From positions 62,001-126,000 of the forward strand of contig CAZFBS010000001.1 of NCBI GenBank assembly GCA_964517265.1: 64,000 bases of DNA, written 5' to 3'. Positions 42,656-51,900 of the stretch are shown one piece after another; within the stretch, counting starts at the first letter, position 1, and each line of letters opens with the position of its first letter. The notes beneath the pieces are model-generated. The model was given only the letters and a program-made list of their open reading frames with translations, did no database searches and was not told the origin of the DNA. The stretch is from REEP01 sp964517265 (lineage in GTDB: Bacteria > Pseudomonadota > Alphaproteobacteria > Rhodospirillales > Defluviicoccaceae). Made by a program: the position numbers and the translations under genes.

Positions 42656-43321
42656 CTATCGCAGTTCAACCTCGGCGGGTGCGATCGTCGGTAACTGATC
42701 GTCGTCCGACCTCAGCACCCGTGGAAGCTTCACTCGTTCGGTCTTCCAGCCTCGATGCACCAGTTGGCCGGTGAAGGGAGCATTTCCACTGATCTTGCCG
42801 ATCAGGCGATACTCATCCGCGCGATAGTTCTCCGGCACCGTCACCTTCGCGCCCTCGTTTTCCGTACGGATCGGGGCAATGGCAAAGTGCTCTCGCAAGA
42901 CACTCCTGCATCCTTCGTGAACGACCCTTGCCGCAGCCCCAACCTGGGAATCGCCATAGGCGCTCACATCATCCATCAAGAAGTCGACAAACCGGCCCTT
43001 ATCCTGGAGCGTGGCGAGAAAACTCACGACCTCCGCTTCGGCCTGATTGGCGGGCGGCGGGGCCGCCGCAGGAACCACCGCCTCCGCTTTGGCAGGCGCG
43101 GGTTCAGGGGTTCGCTGGGCAGAAGAGCCGATGCGGCCGAACAAAAGGATCAAAAGCAATAAGACGGTAACCGCCAGAGCGGCAATGAACGCCAGCGAGC
43201 GGTACTGTTCCGCCACGGCAACAACTTGAGGATGAATGCGCAGCGGTTCCAGATCGGGCACTGCAGTGAGCCCGACAAGCGCCAGCAGGACGACCACAAG
43301 GACGAGCAACAGGGGTTTCAT
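42656..43321 (-). CDS. DUF2760 membrane protein, first gene of the Hsp70-pair operon
   Basis: A 221-residue protein. Two hydrophobic helices (residues 3-20 and 41-60) anchor it in the membrane; a Pro/Ala-rich linker (about 65-95) leads to a C-terminal domain with QVGAAARVVHEGCRSVLREHF and a strand-rich end GWKTERVKLPRV. This is the DUF2760 pattern, and DUF2760 genes are known to sit beside Hsp70-like genes. The start at 43321 is preferred because the upstream 52 residues are unrelated. It may tether the two ATPases to the inner membrane; that is an inference. Confidence 0.8.
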   Translation of the reverse strand: MKPLLLVLVVVLLALVGLTAVPDLEPLRIHPQVVAVAEQYRSLAFIAALAVTVLLLLILLFGRIGSSAQRTPEPAPAKAEAVVPAAAPPPANQAEAEVVSFLATLQDKGRFVDFLMDDVSAYGDSQVGAAARVVHEGCRSVLREHFAIAPIRTENEGAKVTVPENYRADEYRLIGKISGNAPFTGQLVHRGWKTERVKLPRVLRSDDDQLPTIAPAEVELR

Positions 43322-43616
43322 GAGCTGTGAAATGTTTTGGTTGTTGGAAGGCGGGCCGCTTGGTCCCACAGCGGCACGTGATCCGGCAATGGACAAAATT
43401 TGGTATGGTTTGGCAAGTCCAAAACTGTGAATTTTGTTTCTTGCAGAGCTTATCGCGTCATCGGTGTCATCAGCCAAGCGTTGACGTTGAGAGGGAAGTG
43501 CGCAACGATCCCGCTCTCCCGCTGATGCGGCTCGCGAATTGGCCGGATTGGGGAACCTGTCGATTGAGCGGGGTGTTTTGTCGACAGGAGCCGAGAATCT
43601 GAAGGAGGAGATCGCT

Positions 43617-43742
43617 ATGCGATTGGAAAAAGAGGAAGCGCGGCAGGGAGAAACACGCGGCTATGTGAGGTATGTCTTGCTGGTTTCCCTGGTCGCTGTC
43701 GTCGTCGCCATGATCTTGATTTGGTACTATTACGCCGCTTGA
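43617..43742 (+). CDS. Small single-pass membrane protein (41 aa)
   Basis: A 41-residue protein with a charged N-terminus (MRLEKEEARQGETRGYVRY) and one long hydrophobic helix ending in WYYYAA. The strong AAGGAGGAG site 6 bases before the ATG at 43617 makes it likely to be translated. It lies between the DUF2760 operon and the permease gene, transcribed with the latter. Small membrane proteins of this type often modulate a transporter or oxidase, but nothing here identifies the partner. An in-frame ATG at 43539 is less likely. Confidence 0.6.
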   Translation: MRLEKEEARQGETRGYVRYVLLVSLVAVVVAMILIWYYYAA

Positions 43743-43814
43743 AGACGGTTCTTCATTTTTCATCCCTGTGTGTGCCCGCTCTTTATCTGATATGCAGGTT
43801 GCTGGCTCTGGGGT

Positions 43815-43874
43815 GGTTGTCTTGCCGGTAAACCGGAGCAACTGAATTGCCTCTAGGCGTCAAGCAACCGGTAA
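43815..43874 (+). promoter_or_regulatory. Possible structured RNA leader of the permease gene
   Basis: By hand folding, GGTTG (43815-43819), one bulged T and CTTG (43821-43824) pair with CAAG (43861-43864) and CAACC (43865-43869). Inside are two small hairpins: CCGG-TAAA-CCGG (43825-43836) and GCC-TCTA-GGC (43849-43858). This is a three-way junction. An alternative 8-bp helix is possible between TTGCCGGT (43822-43829) and ACCGGTAA (43867-43874), which excludes the first fold. It lies about 130 bases before the SLC13-like start. No known riboswitch class was matched. Confidence 0.35.
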
Positions 43875-44002
43875 GGCTATCCTCCGTTTGCAGGGGGGCG
43901 CGCAGGTGAACTGAGAGGGGCGCGGGTTGCCATGACGCGGCACCATTGCTGAAGTGAGCGACGCACCAAACGACGAAACGCGACGACAAACGCCGGGACT
44001 GC

Positions 44003-45793
44003 ATGGCTGCCGACCAGATTTTTCTTTTCGTCCTTCTTGCCGCCCTTCTCGGCTTGTTCGCCTGGGGCCGGTGGCGTTACGACATCGTAGCCTTTGTCGC
44101 GCTGGTTGTCGCGACAGTGGCGGGGACGGTGCCGACCGACCAGATGTTTTCCGGTTTTGGTCATCCCGCAACCGTGACGGTGGCCCTTGTACTTGTCATC
44201 AGCCGCGGCCTCCGCAATTCGGGAGCCGTGACCTTGATTGCCCGCACCGTGCTGATACCCCAGCCGGCACCGGCTCGGCAGGTCGGCTTGTTCGCCGGCA
44301 TCGGCGCTTTCCTGTCAACCATGATGAACAACGTCGGCGCACTCGCCCTGCTGATGCCGGCAGCGCTGCAGTCGGCGGGGAAGGCTGGACATCCGCCATC
44401 GCGCATTCTGATGCCGCTTTCCTTCGCGACCATCCTCGGCGGCATGGTGACCTTGATCGGCACGCCGCCCAACATCATCGTGGCGAGCTTTCGGGGCGAC
44501 GTCGTGGGGAGCCCGTTCGGGATGTTCGATTTTACCCCGGTGGGGGCGGCGGTTGCTGCCGCCGGAATTGTCTACCTCTCGCTCATCGGCTGGCGGTTGC
44601 TCCCGAAGGCTCGCGAAGCCAAAGGTCCGGCAAGCGAACTTTTCAAGATCGACGACTACGTCAGCGAGGCCGTTGTCGGGGAAAACAGCAAGTCCGTCGG
44701 TCGCTCTCTCGGCGAGCTGGACAAGAAGGTGGCGGAGCATGATGGCGTCATCTTGCGGTTGTTCCGCAATCGCCGCCGCATCGATCGACCCGATCGCCAG
44801 CAGGATGTCCTGGCGGGAGACGTACTGGCGGTCGAGGCCAGCCCCAAGGCGCTCGACGGCTTGCTCACGGCGCTCGATCTCAAGCTGACCCATGGCAAGG
44901 GCAAACGAGGCAAGGAAGGTGCGCTGTTCGGAGGTATTGATACGGTCATCCTGGAGGCCGTGGTGCAGCCGCGCTCGCCCGTGGAGGGGCGGACGCCGGC
45001 CGGCCTGCAGCTCCGGCGTCGCTTCGGGATCAATCTGATCGGCATCTCCCGCCGTGGCCGGCCGTTCGGCGGCCGTCTCAGCTCGTTTCGGATCGAGGGG
45101 GGGGATGTCCTGTTATTGGAGGGCGACGCGGAACGGCTGTACTCGGTCGTCAGCACCCTCGGCTGCCTGCCTTTGGCGAGCCGCGATCTCGTCATTACCG
45201 ATCATCGCCAAGCGCTGCTGTCGATCGGGATTTTCGCGATGGGAATCATTGCGGCGACGGCCGGACTTGTCTCCATCGTGGTCGCACTCGCGGCGGTCGC
45301 CGGGGTGTTCGTCCTGCTCAACATCGTCCCGCCACGCGATCTCTACACCAGTGTCGACTGGCCGGTGGTCGTACTGCTGGCGGCGCTGATTCCGGTGGGC
45401 GATGCCCTTTCGGCGAGCGGAACCACCGGCGTCGTGGTGAGCGCCTTCCTCGGGTTGCAGGAGGGGTGGCCGCCGGCGCTGGTGCTGACCACCTTGATGA
45501 TCCTGACCATGATGTTGACCGACGTGATCAACAACGCCGCCACGGCGGTGGTGATGGCGCCGATGGCGATCGCGACCGCAAGCGGGCTCGGGGTCAGTCC
45601 CGATCCGTTCTTGATGGCCGTTGCGATTGGCGCATCCTCGGCCCTGCTTACGCCGATCGGGCACCAGAACAATACCCTGATCCTCGGGCCCGGCGGCTAT
45701 GTCTTCGGTGATTACTGGCGAATGGGGCTACCGCTCGACGTTCTCATCCTCATCATCGGGGTTCCGATGATTTTGTGGGTCTGGCCGCTTTGA
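44003..45793 (+). CDS. SLC13/DASS-type permease with two RCK_C (TrkA-C) domains
   Basis: A 596-residue membrane protein. Two sets of helices (about 1-200 and 400-596) carry the SLC13 hairpin motifs STMMNNVGALALLMP, LIGTPPNIIV and TDVINNAATAVVMAP, and LTPIGHQNNTLILGPGG. Between them are two RCK_C-like domains (about 225-295 and 315-390). This architecture occurs in transporters annotated as sulphate, citrate or Na+-coupled permeases; the substrate cannot be set from sequence. The ATG at 44003 has a weak GGG-containing site. It follows the possible RNA leader described above. Confidence 0.87.
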   Translation: MAADQIFLFVLLAALLGLFAWGRWRYDIVAFVALVVATVAGTVPTDQMFSGFGHPATVTVALVLVISRGLRNSGAVTLIARTVLIPQPAPARQVGLFAGIGAFLSTMMNNVGALALLMPAALQSAGKAGHPPSRILMPLSFATILGGMVTLIGTPPNIIVASFRGDVVGSPFGMFDFTPVGAAVAAAGIVYLSLIGWRLLPKAREAKGPASELFKIDDYVSEAVVGENSKSVGRSLGELDKKVAEHDGVILRLFRNRRRIDRPDRQQDVLAGDVLAVEASPKALDGLLTALDLKLTHGKGKRGKEGALFGGIDTVILEAVVQPRSPVEGRTPAGLQLRRRFGINLIGISRRGRPFGGRLSSFRIEGGDVLLLEGDAERLYSVVSTLGCLPLASRDLVITDHRQALLSIGIFAMGIIAATAGLVSIVVALAAVAGVFVLLNIVPPRDLYTSVDWPVVVLLAALIPVGDALSASGTTGVVVSAFLGLQEGWPPALVLTTLMILTMMLTDVINNAATAVVMAPMAIATASGLGVSPDPFLMAVAIGASSALLTPIGHQNNTLILGPGGYVFGDYWRMGLPLDVLILIIGVPMILWVWPL

Positions 45794-46263
45794 ACGGCGG
45801 TTACCGGCTATCGTTTCTCTATCATGACAGACCTTCAATGATGTAGCAGGCCGACCTTTTATCGGTTGCCGATCGCATGGGGCGGAGGGAGAGCGAACAT
45901 CGACGAACCGCGGGGAAACGGCCCACAAAATGCCGACCGAAGGGCCCGGCCGGTGTCTGAAGGGCACCGGATGCTGGTCGCGCCGACCACCCCGTACGTG
46001 TCACCGGCACCGGCGCCGCCGCTTCTTGCAAAGCGCCTGATGGGAGGGCTGTTCGGTATGCAGCCCGCGAGTCCCCTGGTGGCAGCGAGCATGGTGAGTG
46101 GTAAGAATGATCAGCATTGACGACACGCCGGAAGACGGACTTGGCGCCCGCAGGGAGGACGCGACTACCGCCGGACCGGCTGAAGGATGCGAAGAGCGGA
46201 TCTTCGGGAACATTTCCTCTCTGCGGGGCGTTCTCGCTACGCGGGTTCAGGACGGGAGGTATT
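45794..46263. other. Region between permease and the act operon
   Basis: About 470 bases with no supported gene. Frames on both strands start with TTG or lack ribosome binding sites. The operon promoter for actA should lie here, but no clear -35/-10 pair was identified. The final bases hold GGGAGG, the ribosome binding site of actA. Confidence 0.35.
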
Positions 46264-46965
46264 GTGCAGCTATTCGATCGCGGCGCGAACACGATCTTCT
46301 GGACCGTCGTTTGGATTGGCGTCGGTATCATCGTCAGCGCCGGCTTCCTTGCCTACATGATGCCGCGGCGGGACGCTGCCTGGAATGTCGGCGTCCCGGC
46401 TTCCCAGCCGGTGCCGTTCAGTCATGACCATCATGTCGGCGGCCTCGGCATCGATTGCCGCTACTGTCATACCTCCGTCACCCGGGCCGCATTTGCCGGG
46501 ATGCCTTCGGCATCGACTTGCATGAGTTGCCATTCCCAGGTGTGGACCGCCGCGGCGGTTCTCGAGCCGATCCGAAAAAGCCTGGAAACGGGACAGCCGA
46601 TCGGATGGCGGGTGATGCACCGATTGCCGGCGTTCGCCTACTTCCATCACGGTGTCCACGTGGCTTCCGGTGTCGCCTGCGAGACGTGCCACGGCCGGGT
46701 CGACCTGATGCCGCAGACGGGGAAAGTCGAAACCTTGTCGATGGGCTGGTGCCTGGAGTGTCATCGCGACCCAGAGCCGCATCTGCGTCCCCCGAACGCC
46801 GTGTTCGCGATGGGCTGGGCCGGTCAGCCGGCGCACGCGAACCCTGAGCAAGATCGCGCAGCCTTGACACCCTCGCAAGAGCAATGGCCAAGGGAGTGGC
46901 CCAGTGCGCTGATCGCGGCACATGGGGCGCGGCAGTTGAGCGATTGCTCGACGTGTCATCGCTGA
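46264..46965 (+). CDS. actA: Alternative complex III pentaheme cytochrome c subunit ActA
   Basis: A 233-residue protein with one N-terminal helix (residues 10-32) and five CxxCH heme sites: CRYCH (65-69), CMSCH (86-90), CETCH, CLECH and CSTCH near the C-terminus. This five-heme number defines ActA, which passes electrons from ActB towards ActE and the oxidase. The start is GTG at 46264 with GGGAGG directly upstream; an in-frame start at 46117 adds 49 residues without features. It is the first gene of the act operon and its stop is 2 bases before actB. Confidence 0.93.
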   Translation: MQLFDRGANTIFWTVVWIGVGIIVSAGFLAYMMPRRDAAWNVGVPASQPVPFSHDHHVGGLGIDCRYCHTSVTRAAFAGMPSASTCMSCHSQVWTAAAVLEPIRKSLETGQPIGWRVMHRLPAFAYFHHGVHVASGVACETCHGRVDLMPQTGKVETLSMGWCLECHRDPEPHLRPPNAVFAMGWAGQPAHANPEQDRAALTPSQEQWPREWPSALIAAHGARQLSDCSTCHR

Positions 46966-46967
46966 TC

Positions 46968-49900
46968 ATGAACATCAAGCGCAAGGCCGACCCAAGACTT
47001 GCCGCCCTTGCCGGGCCGCTCGCCGGCAAGCGCGGCCGGCAGTTGTGGCGGAGTCTCGACGAGTTGGTCGACGCTCCCGAATTCCGGCGTTATCTGGAGG
47101 CCGAGTTTCCCGATGCGGCGGACCGTCTGACGGTCAACCGGCGCGATATCCTGCGGCTGATGGGCGCCTCGCTCGCTCTCGCCGGCCTGTCGGCGTGCGA
47201 CGATGCCCCGCCCGCGGGAGCCGTTGCGACCCATGATCCAGGTGTGCCCGGCCATACGCCCGGGGTGCCGCTGGTGTTCGCGACCACCTTGGAGCTGGAC
47301 GGATTCGGCAAGGGGGTTCTTGTCAGCAGCCAAAATGGCCGCCCCTCGAAGATCGAGGGGAATCCCCTGCACCCTGCCAGCCTTGGCGCGACCGACGTGT
47401 TCATGCAGGCAGAGCTTCTTTCGCTGTATGATCCGGATCGCTCAGGTGCAATCCGTGGCGGGGGCCGCATCTCCACGTTCGAAGCGTTCGCAGCGGCGTT
47501 GGCCGAGGAGCGGTTGGCGTTGCAGGCGCGGCGGGGCGAGGGCCTCCGCTTGCTGACGGGAACCATCACCTCGCCCAGTCTTCTCGCTCTTCTGGACACT
47601 GTGATAACAGCGTTTCCGGAAGCACGTTGGCATCACCATGATCCCGTTGCCGACGACAACGCCCGGCAAGGCGCGCGTTTGGCGTTCGGGGAAGTGGTGG
47701 ACACGATCTACGACTTCTCCGCCGCCACTGTCATCCTGTCGCTCGATGCCGATTTTCTCGGCTCCGGGCCCGCCCAGGTGCGCTATGCGGCGGATTTCGC
47801 AGCCGTGCGGAGAACGAACCCGCCACATGTGCAGCGCCTGTACGTGGCGGAGAGCAGCCCGACCGTAACCGGGGCGCGGGCGGATCACCGCTTCGTTTGG
47901 CGCCCCGCTCAGGTATCGGCACTCGCGGCGGCGATTGCCGCAGCGCTGGATATTGCCGACCTGCCTCCGCCGGCTTTCAGCGGCGAAGCCGACCCGGTGT
48001 CGACGCGGCAGATCGAACACATGATCGACGATCTGAGGCGCGCCGGCCCCCGTGCTGTTGTCATCGCAGGTCGCCGGCAGCCTGCCCCGGTTCATGCGCT
48101 TGCTCATGCCATCAACGAGAAGTTGGGCGCGGTCGGCACCACTGTCTTTCATATCGAGCCGGTTGGCAGCCGGCAGAACCCAGATGCGGGCGCCCTCCCG
48201 GCACTGGCGGAAGATATCGCGGCCGGCCGGGTCAGCCATGTGTTCATTCTCGATAGCAATCCGGTCTATACGGCACCCGCGGATCTTGCCTTTGCCGAGC
48301 GGCTCGCGACGGTTCCGTTTTCCGTTCATCTTGGTCTGCACGTCGATGAAACGGCGAAGGCGTGCCGATGGCATCTGCCGCAGGCGCACGCTCTGGAAAG
48401 CTGGGGAGACGTCTGTGCATTCGATGGCAGCGTCAGTATCCGACAACCGGTAAGGACGGCACCGGACCGTTGCTGGACGTCGAGCGAGGTTGTGGCTCTG
48501 CTGCTGGGAGCGGTGGCGCCCGGTGATGGGCTCGTCCGGCGCTACTGGCAGGAGCGATGGCGGGAGTCGGCAGGGGATGCCTTTGCGGCGCGCTGGCACC
48601 GGGTCCTCCACGACGGCGTGATCGCGGGCACCGCGCACCCGCCCCGACAGAGAACGGTCCGCCCGGACTGGGCAGCCGAGATCGTTTTGCAGGTGGGGGG
48701 GGATGTCGGCGCTCAGCCGGATGGCTTGACGGTTATGTTTGCTCCGGACCCTAGCGTCTGGGACGGTCGCTATGCCAACAACGGGTGGCTCCAGGAGCTG
48801 CCGAAGCCGCTGACCAAGCTGGTGTGGGGCAACGCGGCGCTGCTGGCCCCCTCGACCGCCGCCGCGTTGGGCGTTGAGTCCAACGACGTCATTGCGATCG
48901 AGTTGAATGGGCACAGCCTGCAAGCGCCGGTCTGGATCGTGCCGGGCCACGCCGGGGGGACCGTGACCCTGCCGCTTGGATACGGCCGAACCGACGCCGG
49001 GCGGATCGGCAGCGGGATCGGCTTCAACGCCTATGCCTTGAGGAGCACGCAGGCGCCATGGGTTGCCGCGGGTGCCCGTGTCTTTGCCACCGGCCGGCGC
49101 CACCCGCTGGTGAGCACCCAGCACCACCACAGCATGGGCGGGCGCGATCTGGTGCGGGTGACAACGGCCGAGGCTGCGGGCGCGCCCGGGCACGGCGATG
49201 ACGCTCACGAGCCCCGGCCGTCGATGTATCCGGAATGGCCGTATCCCGGGCACGCCTGGGGCATGGCCATCGATCTCGACACCTGTATCGGCTGCAACGC
49301 CTGTGTCGTCGCCTGCCAAGCGGAGAACAATACGCCCGTTGTCGGCGCGCAGGAGGTGGCAAACGGGCGTGAGATGCACTGGCTCCGAATCGACCGCTAC
49401 TATGAAGGCCCACCTGAAGATCCAGCCACTTACTTCCAGCCGGTGCTCTGCATGCACTGCGAGAAGGCGCCGTGCGAGCCGGTCTGCCCGGTCAACGCGA
49501 CCGTCCACAGCAGCGAAGGCCTGAACGACATGGTCTACAATCGCTGCATCGGAACGCGAACCTGCTCCAACAACTGCCCTTACAAGGTGCGCCGATTCAA
49601 CTGGTTCGACTATGCCCACGGCGCCTTGGCGCGCCCGGCGGCCGCCTTCAACCCAGAGGTAACGGTGCGTGCGCGGGGCGTGATGGAGAAGTGTACCTAC
49701 TGCGTCCAGAGGATCAGCGCCGCGCGAATTGCCGCGAAGGTGGAGGACCGCCCGATCGCCGACGGCGAGATTGCGACCGCCTGTCAGCAGGCCTGCCCAA
49801 CCCGCGCGATCGTGTTCGGCGATATCAATGACCCGAACAGCACCGTGACGCGGTTGAAGAGCAGTCCACGCAATTATGCGCTGCTGGGGGAACTCAACAC

Positions 49901-50018
49901 GCGGCCGCGGACCACGTACCTCGAGCGCATCGTCAATCCACTTTTCGATGCAGCGGCAAGCCCGGTGCCCGATCTGGATGATGGGCAACTCGATCCGGCG
50001 GTCGAGGAAGGGTCCTGA
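46968..50018 (+). CDS. actB: Alternative complex III iron-sulphur/molybdopterin-like subunit ActB
   Basis: A 1016-residue protein with a Tat-type region (NRRDILRLMGAS at residues 57-68) and a Cys at 77 that could be lipid-modified. The first 700 residues match the molybdopterin-oxidoreductase fold, which in ActB lacks the cofactor. The last 270 residues carry four cysteine clusters: CIGCNACVVAC, CMHCEKAPCEPVC, CIGTRTCSNNC and CTYC...CQQAC, expected for three [4Fe-4S] and one [3Fe-4S] centre. It is the core electron-transfer subunit. Start ATG at 46968; the ribosome binding site is weak, suggesting coupling to actA. Confidence 0.94.
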   Translation: MNIKRKADPRLAALAGPLAGKRGRQLWRSLDELVDAPEFRRYLEAEFPDAADRLTVNRRDILRLMGASLALAGLSACDDAPPAGAVATHDPGVPGHTPGVPLVFATTLELDGFGKGVLVSSQNGRPSKIEGNPLHPASLGATDVFMQAELLSLYDPDRSGAIRGGGRISTFEAFAAALAEERLALQARRGEGLRLLTGTITSPSLLALLDTVITAFPEARWHHHDPVADDNARQGARLAFGEVVDTIYDFSAATVILSLDADFLGSGPAQVRYAADFAAVRRTNPPHVQRLYVAESSPTVTGARADHRFVWRPAQVSALAAAIAAALDIADLPPPAFSGEADPVSTRQIEHMIDDLRRAGPRAVVIAGRRQPAPVHALAHAINEKLGAVGTTVFHIEPVGSRQNPDAGALPALAEDIAAGRVSHVFILDSNPVYTAPADLAFAERLATVPFSVHLGLHVDETAKACRWHLPQAHALESWGDVCAFDGSVSIRQPVRTAPDRCWTSSEVVALLLGAVAPGDGLVRRYWQERWRESAGDAFAARWHRVLHDGVIAGTAHPPRQRTVRPDWAAEIVLQVGGDVGAQPDGLTVMFAPDPSVWDGRYANNGWLQELPKPLTKLVWGNAALLAPSTAAALGVESNDVIAIELNGHSLQAPVWIVPGHAGGTVTLPLGYGRTDAGRIGSGIGFNAYALRSTQAPWVAAGARVFATGRRHPLVSTQHHHSMGGRDLVRVTTAEAAGAPGHGDDAHEPRPSMYPEWPYPGHAWGMAIDLDTCIGCNACVVACQAENNTPVVGAQEVANGREMHWLRIDRYYEGPPEDPATYFQPVLCMHCEKAPCEPVCPVNATVHSSEGLNDMVYNRCIGTRTCSNNCPYKVRRFNWFDYAHGALARPAAAFNPEVTVRARGVMEKCTYCVQRISAARIAAKVEDRPIADGEIATACQQACPTRAIVFGDINDPNSTVTRLKSSPRNYALLGELNTRPRTTYLERIVNPLFDAAASPVPDLDDGQLDPAVEEGS

Positions 50019-51364
50019 TGACAAGCCCGGGCGCCGCTGCTGCCTCCATCACGGTGCCTGTCGCCGAGCGGGTCCTTCATCCGCGTCTCGGCTGGGGGTG
50101 GACCGCCGCCTTTTTGATCTCGCTGGCGCTGGTGCTGGTGCTGATCTACGCCATCGTCCAGTTGTTCCTGTTCGGCGTCGGTCTGTGGGGGACCAATATC
50201 CCGTTCGTCTGGGGCTTCGATCTCATCAACTACGCCTGGTGGATCAGCATCGCCAACGCAAGCAGCCTGATTGCCGTTATTCTTGCTCTTCGACGCCACA
50301 CCCTGCGCACGGCGGTCAATCGGTTTGCCGAGGCGGCGGCACTGTTCTCGGTGATCTGTGCCGGCCTGTTCCCGATCATCCATCTTGGCCGTCCGGAGCT
50401 GTTCTACTGGGTTGTTCCGTATCCGGCGACATTCGAGGTCTGGCCCCAATTCCGTAGTCCGCTGATCTGGGACTTCTGGAGCATCACCGCACACCTTATC
50501 GTCACCACCTTGTTCTGGTACGTCGGGCTGATCCCCGATCTCGCCAACCTGCGAGATCGGGCACCGAGGGGAAAGACGAAGATGGTTTATGGCCTGCTGG
50601 CGCTCGGCTGGCGGGGCTCCGAGCGGCATTGGCACAACCACCAGCTCGCATACCGGATCCTGGCCGCTTTGATCGTTCCACTGATCCTGATGATGCAAAG
50701 CGTTGTTGCTTTCGAGTTCGCGGTGACGCTGGTGCCGGACTGGCATCAAATGCGCTTCCCGTTCCACTTCGTCGTCAGCGCCCTTTCCTCCGGACTCGCC
50801 ACCGTCCTTGTTGTTGCACTGGCCTTGCGCTGGGCGCTGCGCCTGGAGCGGTTCATCACCGAGCAGAACATCGCTATGATCGCAAAGCTTCTGCTCGCCG
50901 CCAGCGTCGTGCTCGCCTATTCGTATCTCGACGATGCATTCAGTGCTCTCCTTGGCGATCCGTACGCTCGCGCATCGTTTGCCGCCCGTGTGAGCGGCCG
51001 GTTCGCTCCGCTGTACTGGGGCGCCGTGTTGTTTGCGGTCATTCTGCCGCAGATCCTCTGGCTTGCGCGCGTGCGGACCCGTTTCGTTGCGTTGATCGGA
51101 GTTGCCGTCGGCGTCAACGTCGGTATCTGGCTCGATCGCTTCTCCGTTGTCATCATCGGGCTGTACCGCGATTATCTGCCGTCGGCGTGGGGCGATTACC
51201 AACCGACCGCTGCCGAGTGGATGTTGCTGATCGGCACTATCGGGCTGTTTGCAGCGGCGATGCTGCTGTTCGTCCGCTTTGTTCCGGTCATCGTCATGTT
51301 CGAAACCAAGGAAGAGCGACGGCGGCGGCTTCACGTTGAGCAACAAGGGGAGGCGCGGGCGTGA
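50018..51364 (+). CDS. actC: Alternative complex III NrfD-like membrane subunit ActC
   Basis: A 448-residue NrfD/PsrC-family protein with about ten helices. It binds quinol in the complex and contributes to proton handling. Segments such as WGFDLINYAWWISIANAS and LAKLLLAASVVLAYSYLDDAF are in the expected positions. The ATG overlaps the actB stop by one base (TGATG). It is followed by actD with a 4-base overlap. There are two NrfD-like subunits in many act operons (ActC and ActF); here ActF is a distinct gene at the end. Confidence 0.92.
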   Translation: MTSPGAAAASITVPVAERVLHPRLGWGWTAAFLISLALVLVLIYAIVQLFLFGVGLWGTNIPFVWGFDLINYAWWISIANASSLIAVILALRRHTLRTAVNRFAEAAALFSVICAGLFPIIHLGRPELFYWVVPYPATFEVWPQFRSPLIWDFWSITAHLIVTTLFWYVGLIPDLANLRDRAPRGKTKMVYGLLALGWRGSERHWHNHQLAYRILAALIVPLILMMQSVVAFEFAVTLVPDWHQMRFPFHFVVSALSSGLATVLVVALALRWALRLERFITEQNIAMIAKLLLAASVVLAYSYLDDAFSALLGDPYARASFAARVSGRFAPLYWGAVLFAVILPQILWLARVRTRFVALIGVAVGVNVGIWLDRFSVVIIGLYRDYLPSAWGDYQPTAAEWMLLIGTIGLFAAAMLLFVRFVPVIVMFETKEERRRRLHVEQQGEARA

Positions 51365-51900
51365 ACGGCCAGTCTCGCTCCTATGGTCTTCTCGCCGAGT
51401 TCGCAAGCCCGGAGCAGCTTGTTGCGGCAGCCGCGGCGGCGCGCCGCGCGGGTTACCGGGCGGTCGAGGCGTTCACGCCGTTTCCCGTCGAAGGACTGGA
51501 TGATCTCGCCGAGCGCCACTCGATCCTGTTGCCGCTGCTGGCGCTGGCCGGCGCCCTGATTGGTGGCGGTCTGATCTACCTGATGCAGCTCTACATGAAC
51601 ACCATCGACTACCCGCTCAACATTGGCGGTCGGCCGCTGCACAGCTGGCCGACGTTCCTTCCGATCACCGCCATCGTCGCGATTCTGACGGCAGCGGTGG
51701 CCGTCACCTTCGGGATGCTTGCGCGGAATGGGCTTCCGGAGTTCTACCATCCGCTGTTCCATGTTCCGGCATTCTCCAGGGCCACCCAGGACGGTTTCTT
51801 CCTTTGCATTGCGGCGGACGACGCCTTGTTCTCCAGTGAGGGGACCCGGAGCTTTCTTCAATCGCTGGGGGCGTGTGACGTGGCGGACGTGCCGTGGTAA
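51361..51900 (+). CDS. actD: Alternative complex III subunit ActD
   Basis: A 179-residue protein. An N-terminal soluble part (YGLLAEFASPEQLVAAAAAAR) resembles the DUF3341 fold of ActD, followed by two transmembrane helices (about 60-80 and 100-120) and a C-terminal part containing LPEFYHPLFHVPAF. In the structure of alternative complex III, ActD lies beside ActC in the membrane. The GTG at 51361 overlaps the actC stop as GTGA, and GGGGAGG lies 11 bases upstream. Confidence 0.9.
   Translation: MNGQSRSYGLLAEFASPEQLVAAAAAARRAGYRAVEAFTPFPVEGLDDLAERHSILLPLLALAGALIGGGLIYLMQLYMNTIDYPLNIGGRPLHSWPTFLPITAIVAILTAAVAVTFGMLARNGLPEFYHPLFHVPAFSRATQDGFFLCIAADDALFSSEGTRSFLQSLGACDVADVPW

Noticed and set aside
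45859..46120. Small frames between the permease and actA
   Set aside because: Both strands give Pro/Ala-rich products with TTG or no ribosome binding site.
47442..50024. 860-codon minus-strand open frame
   Set aside because: Antisense to actB, whose iron-sulphur cysteine motifs fix the coding strand.
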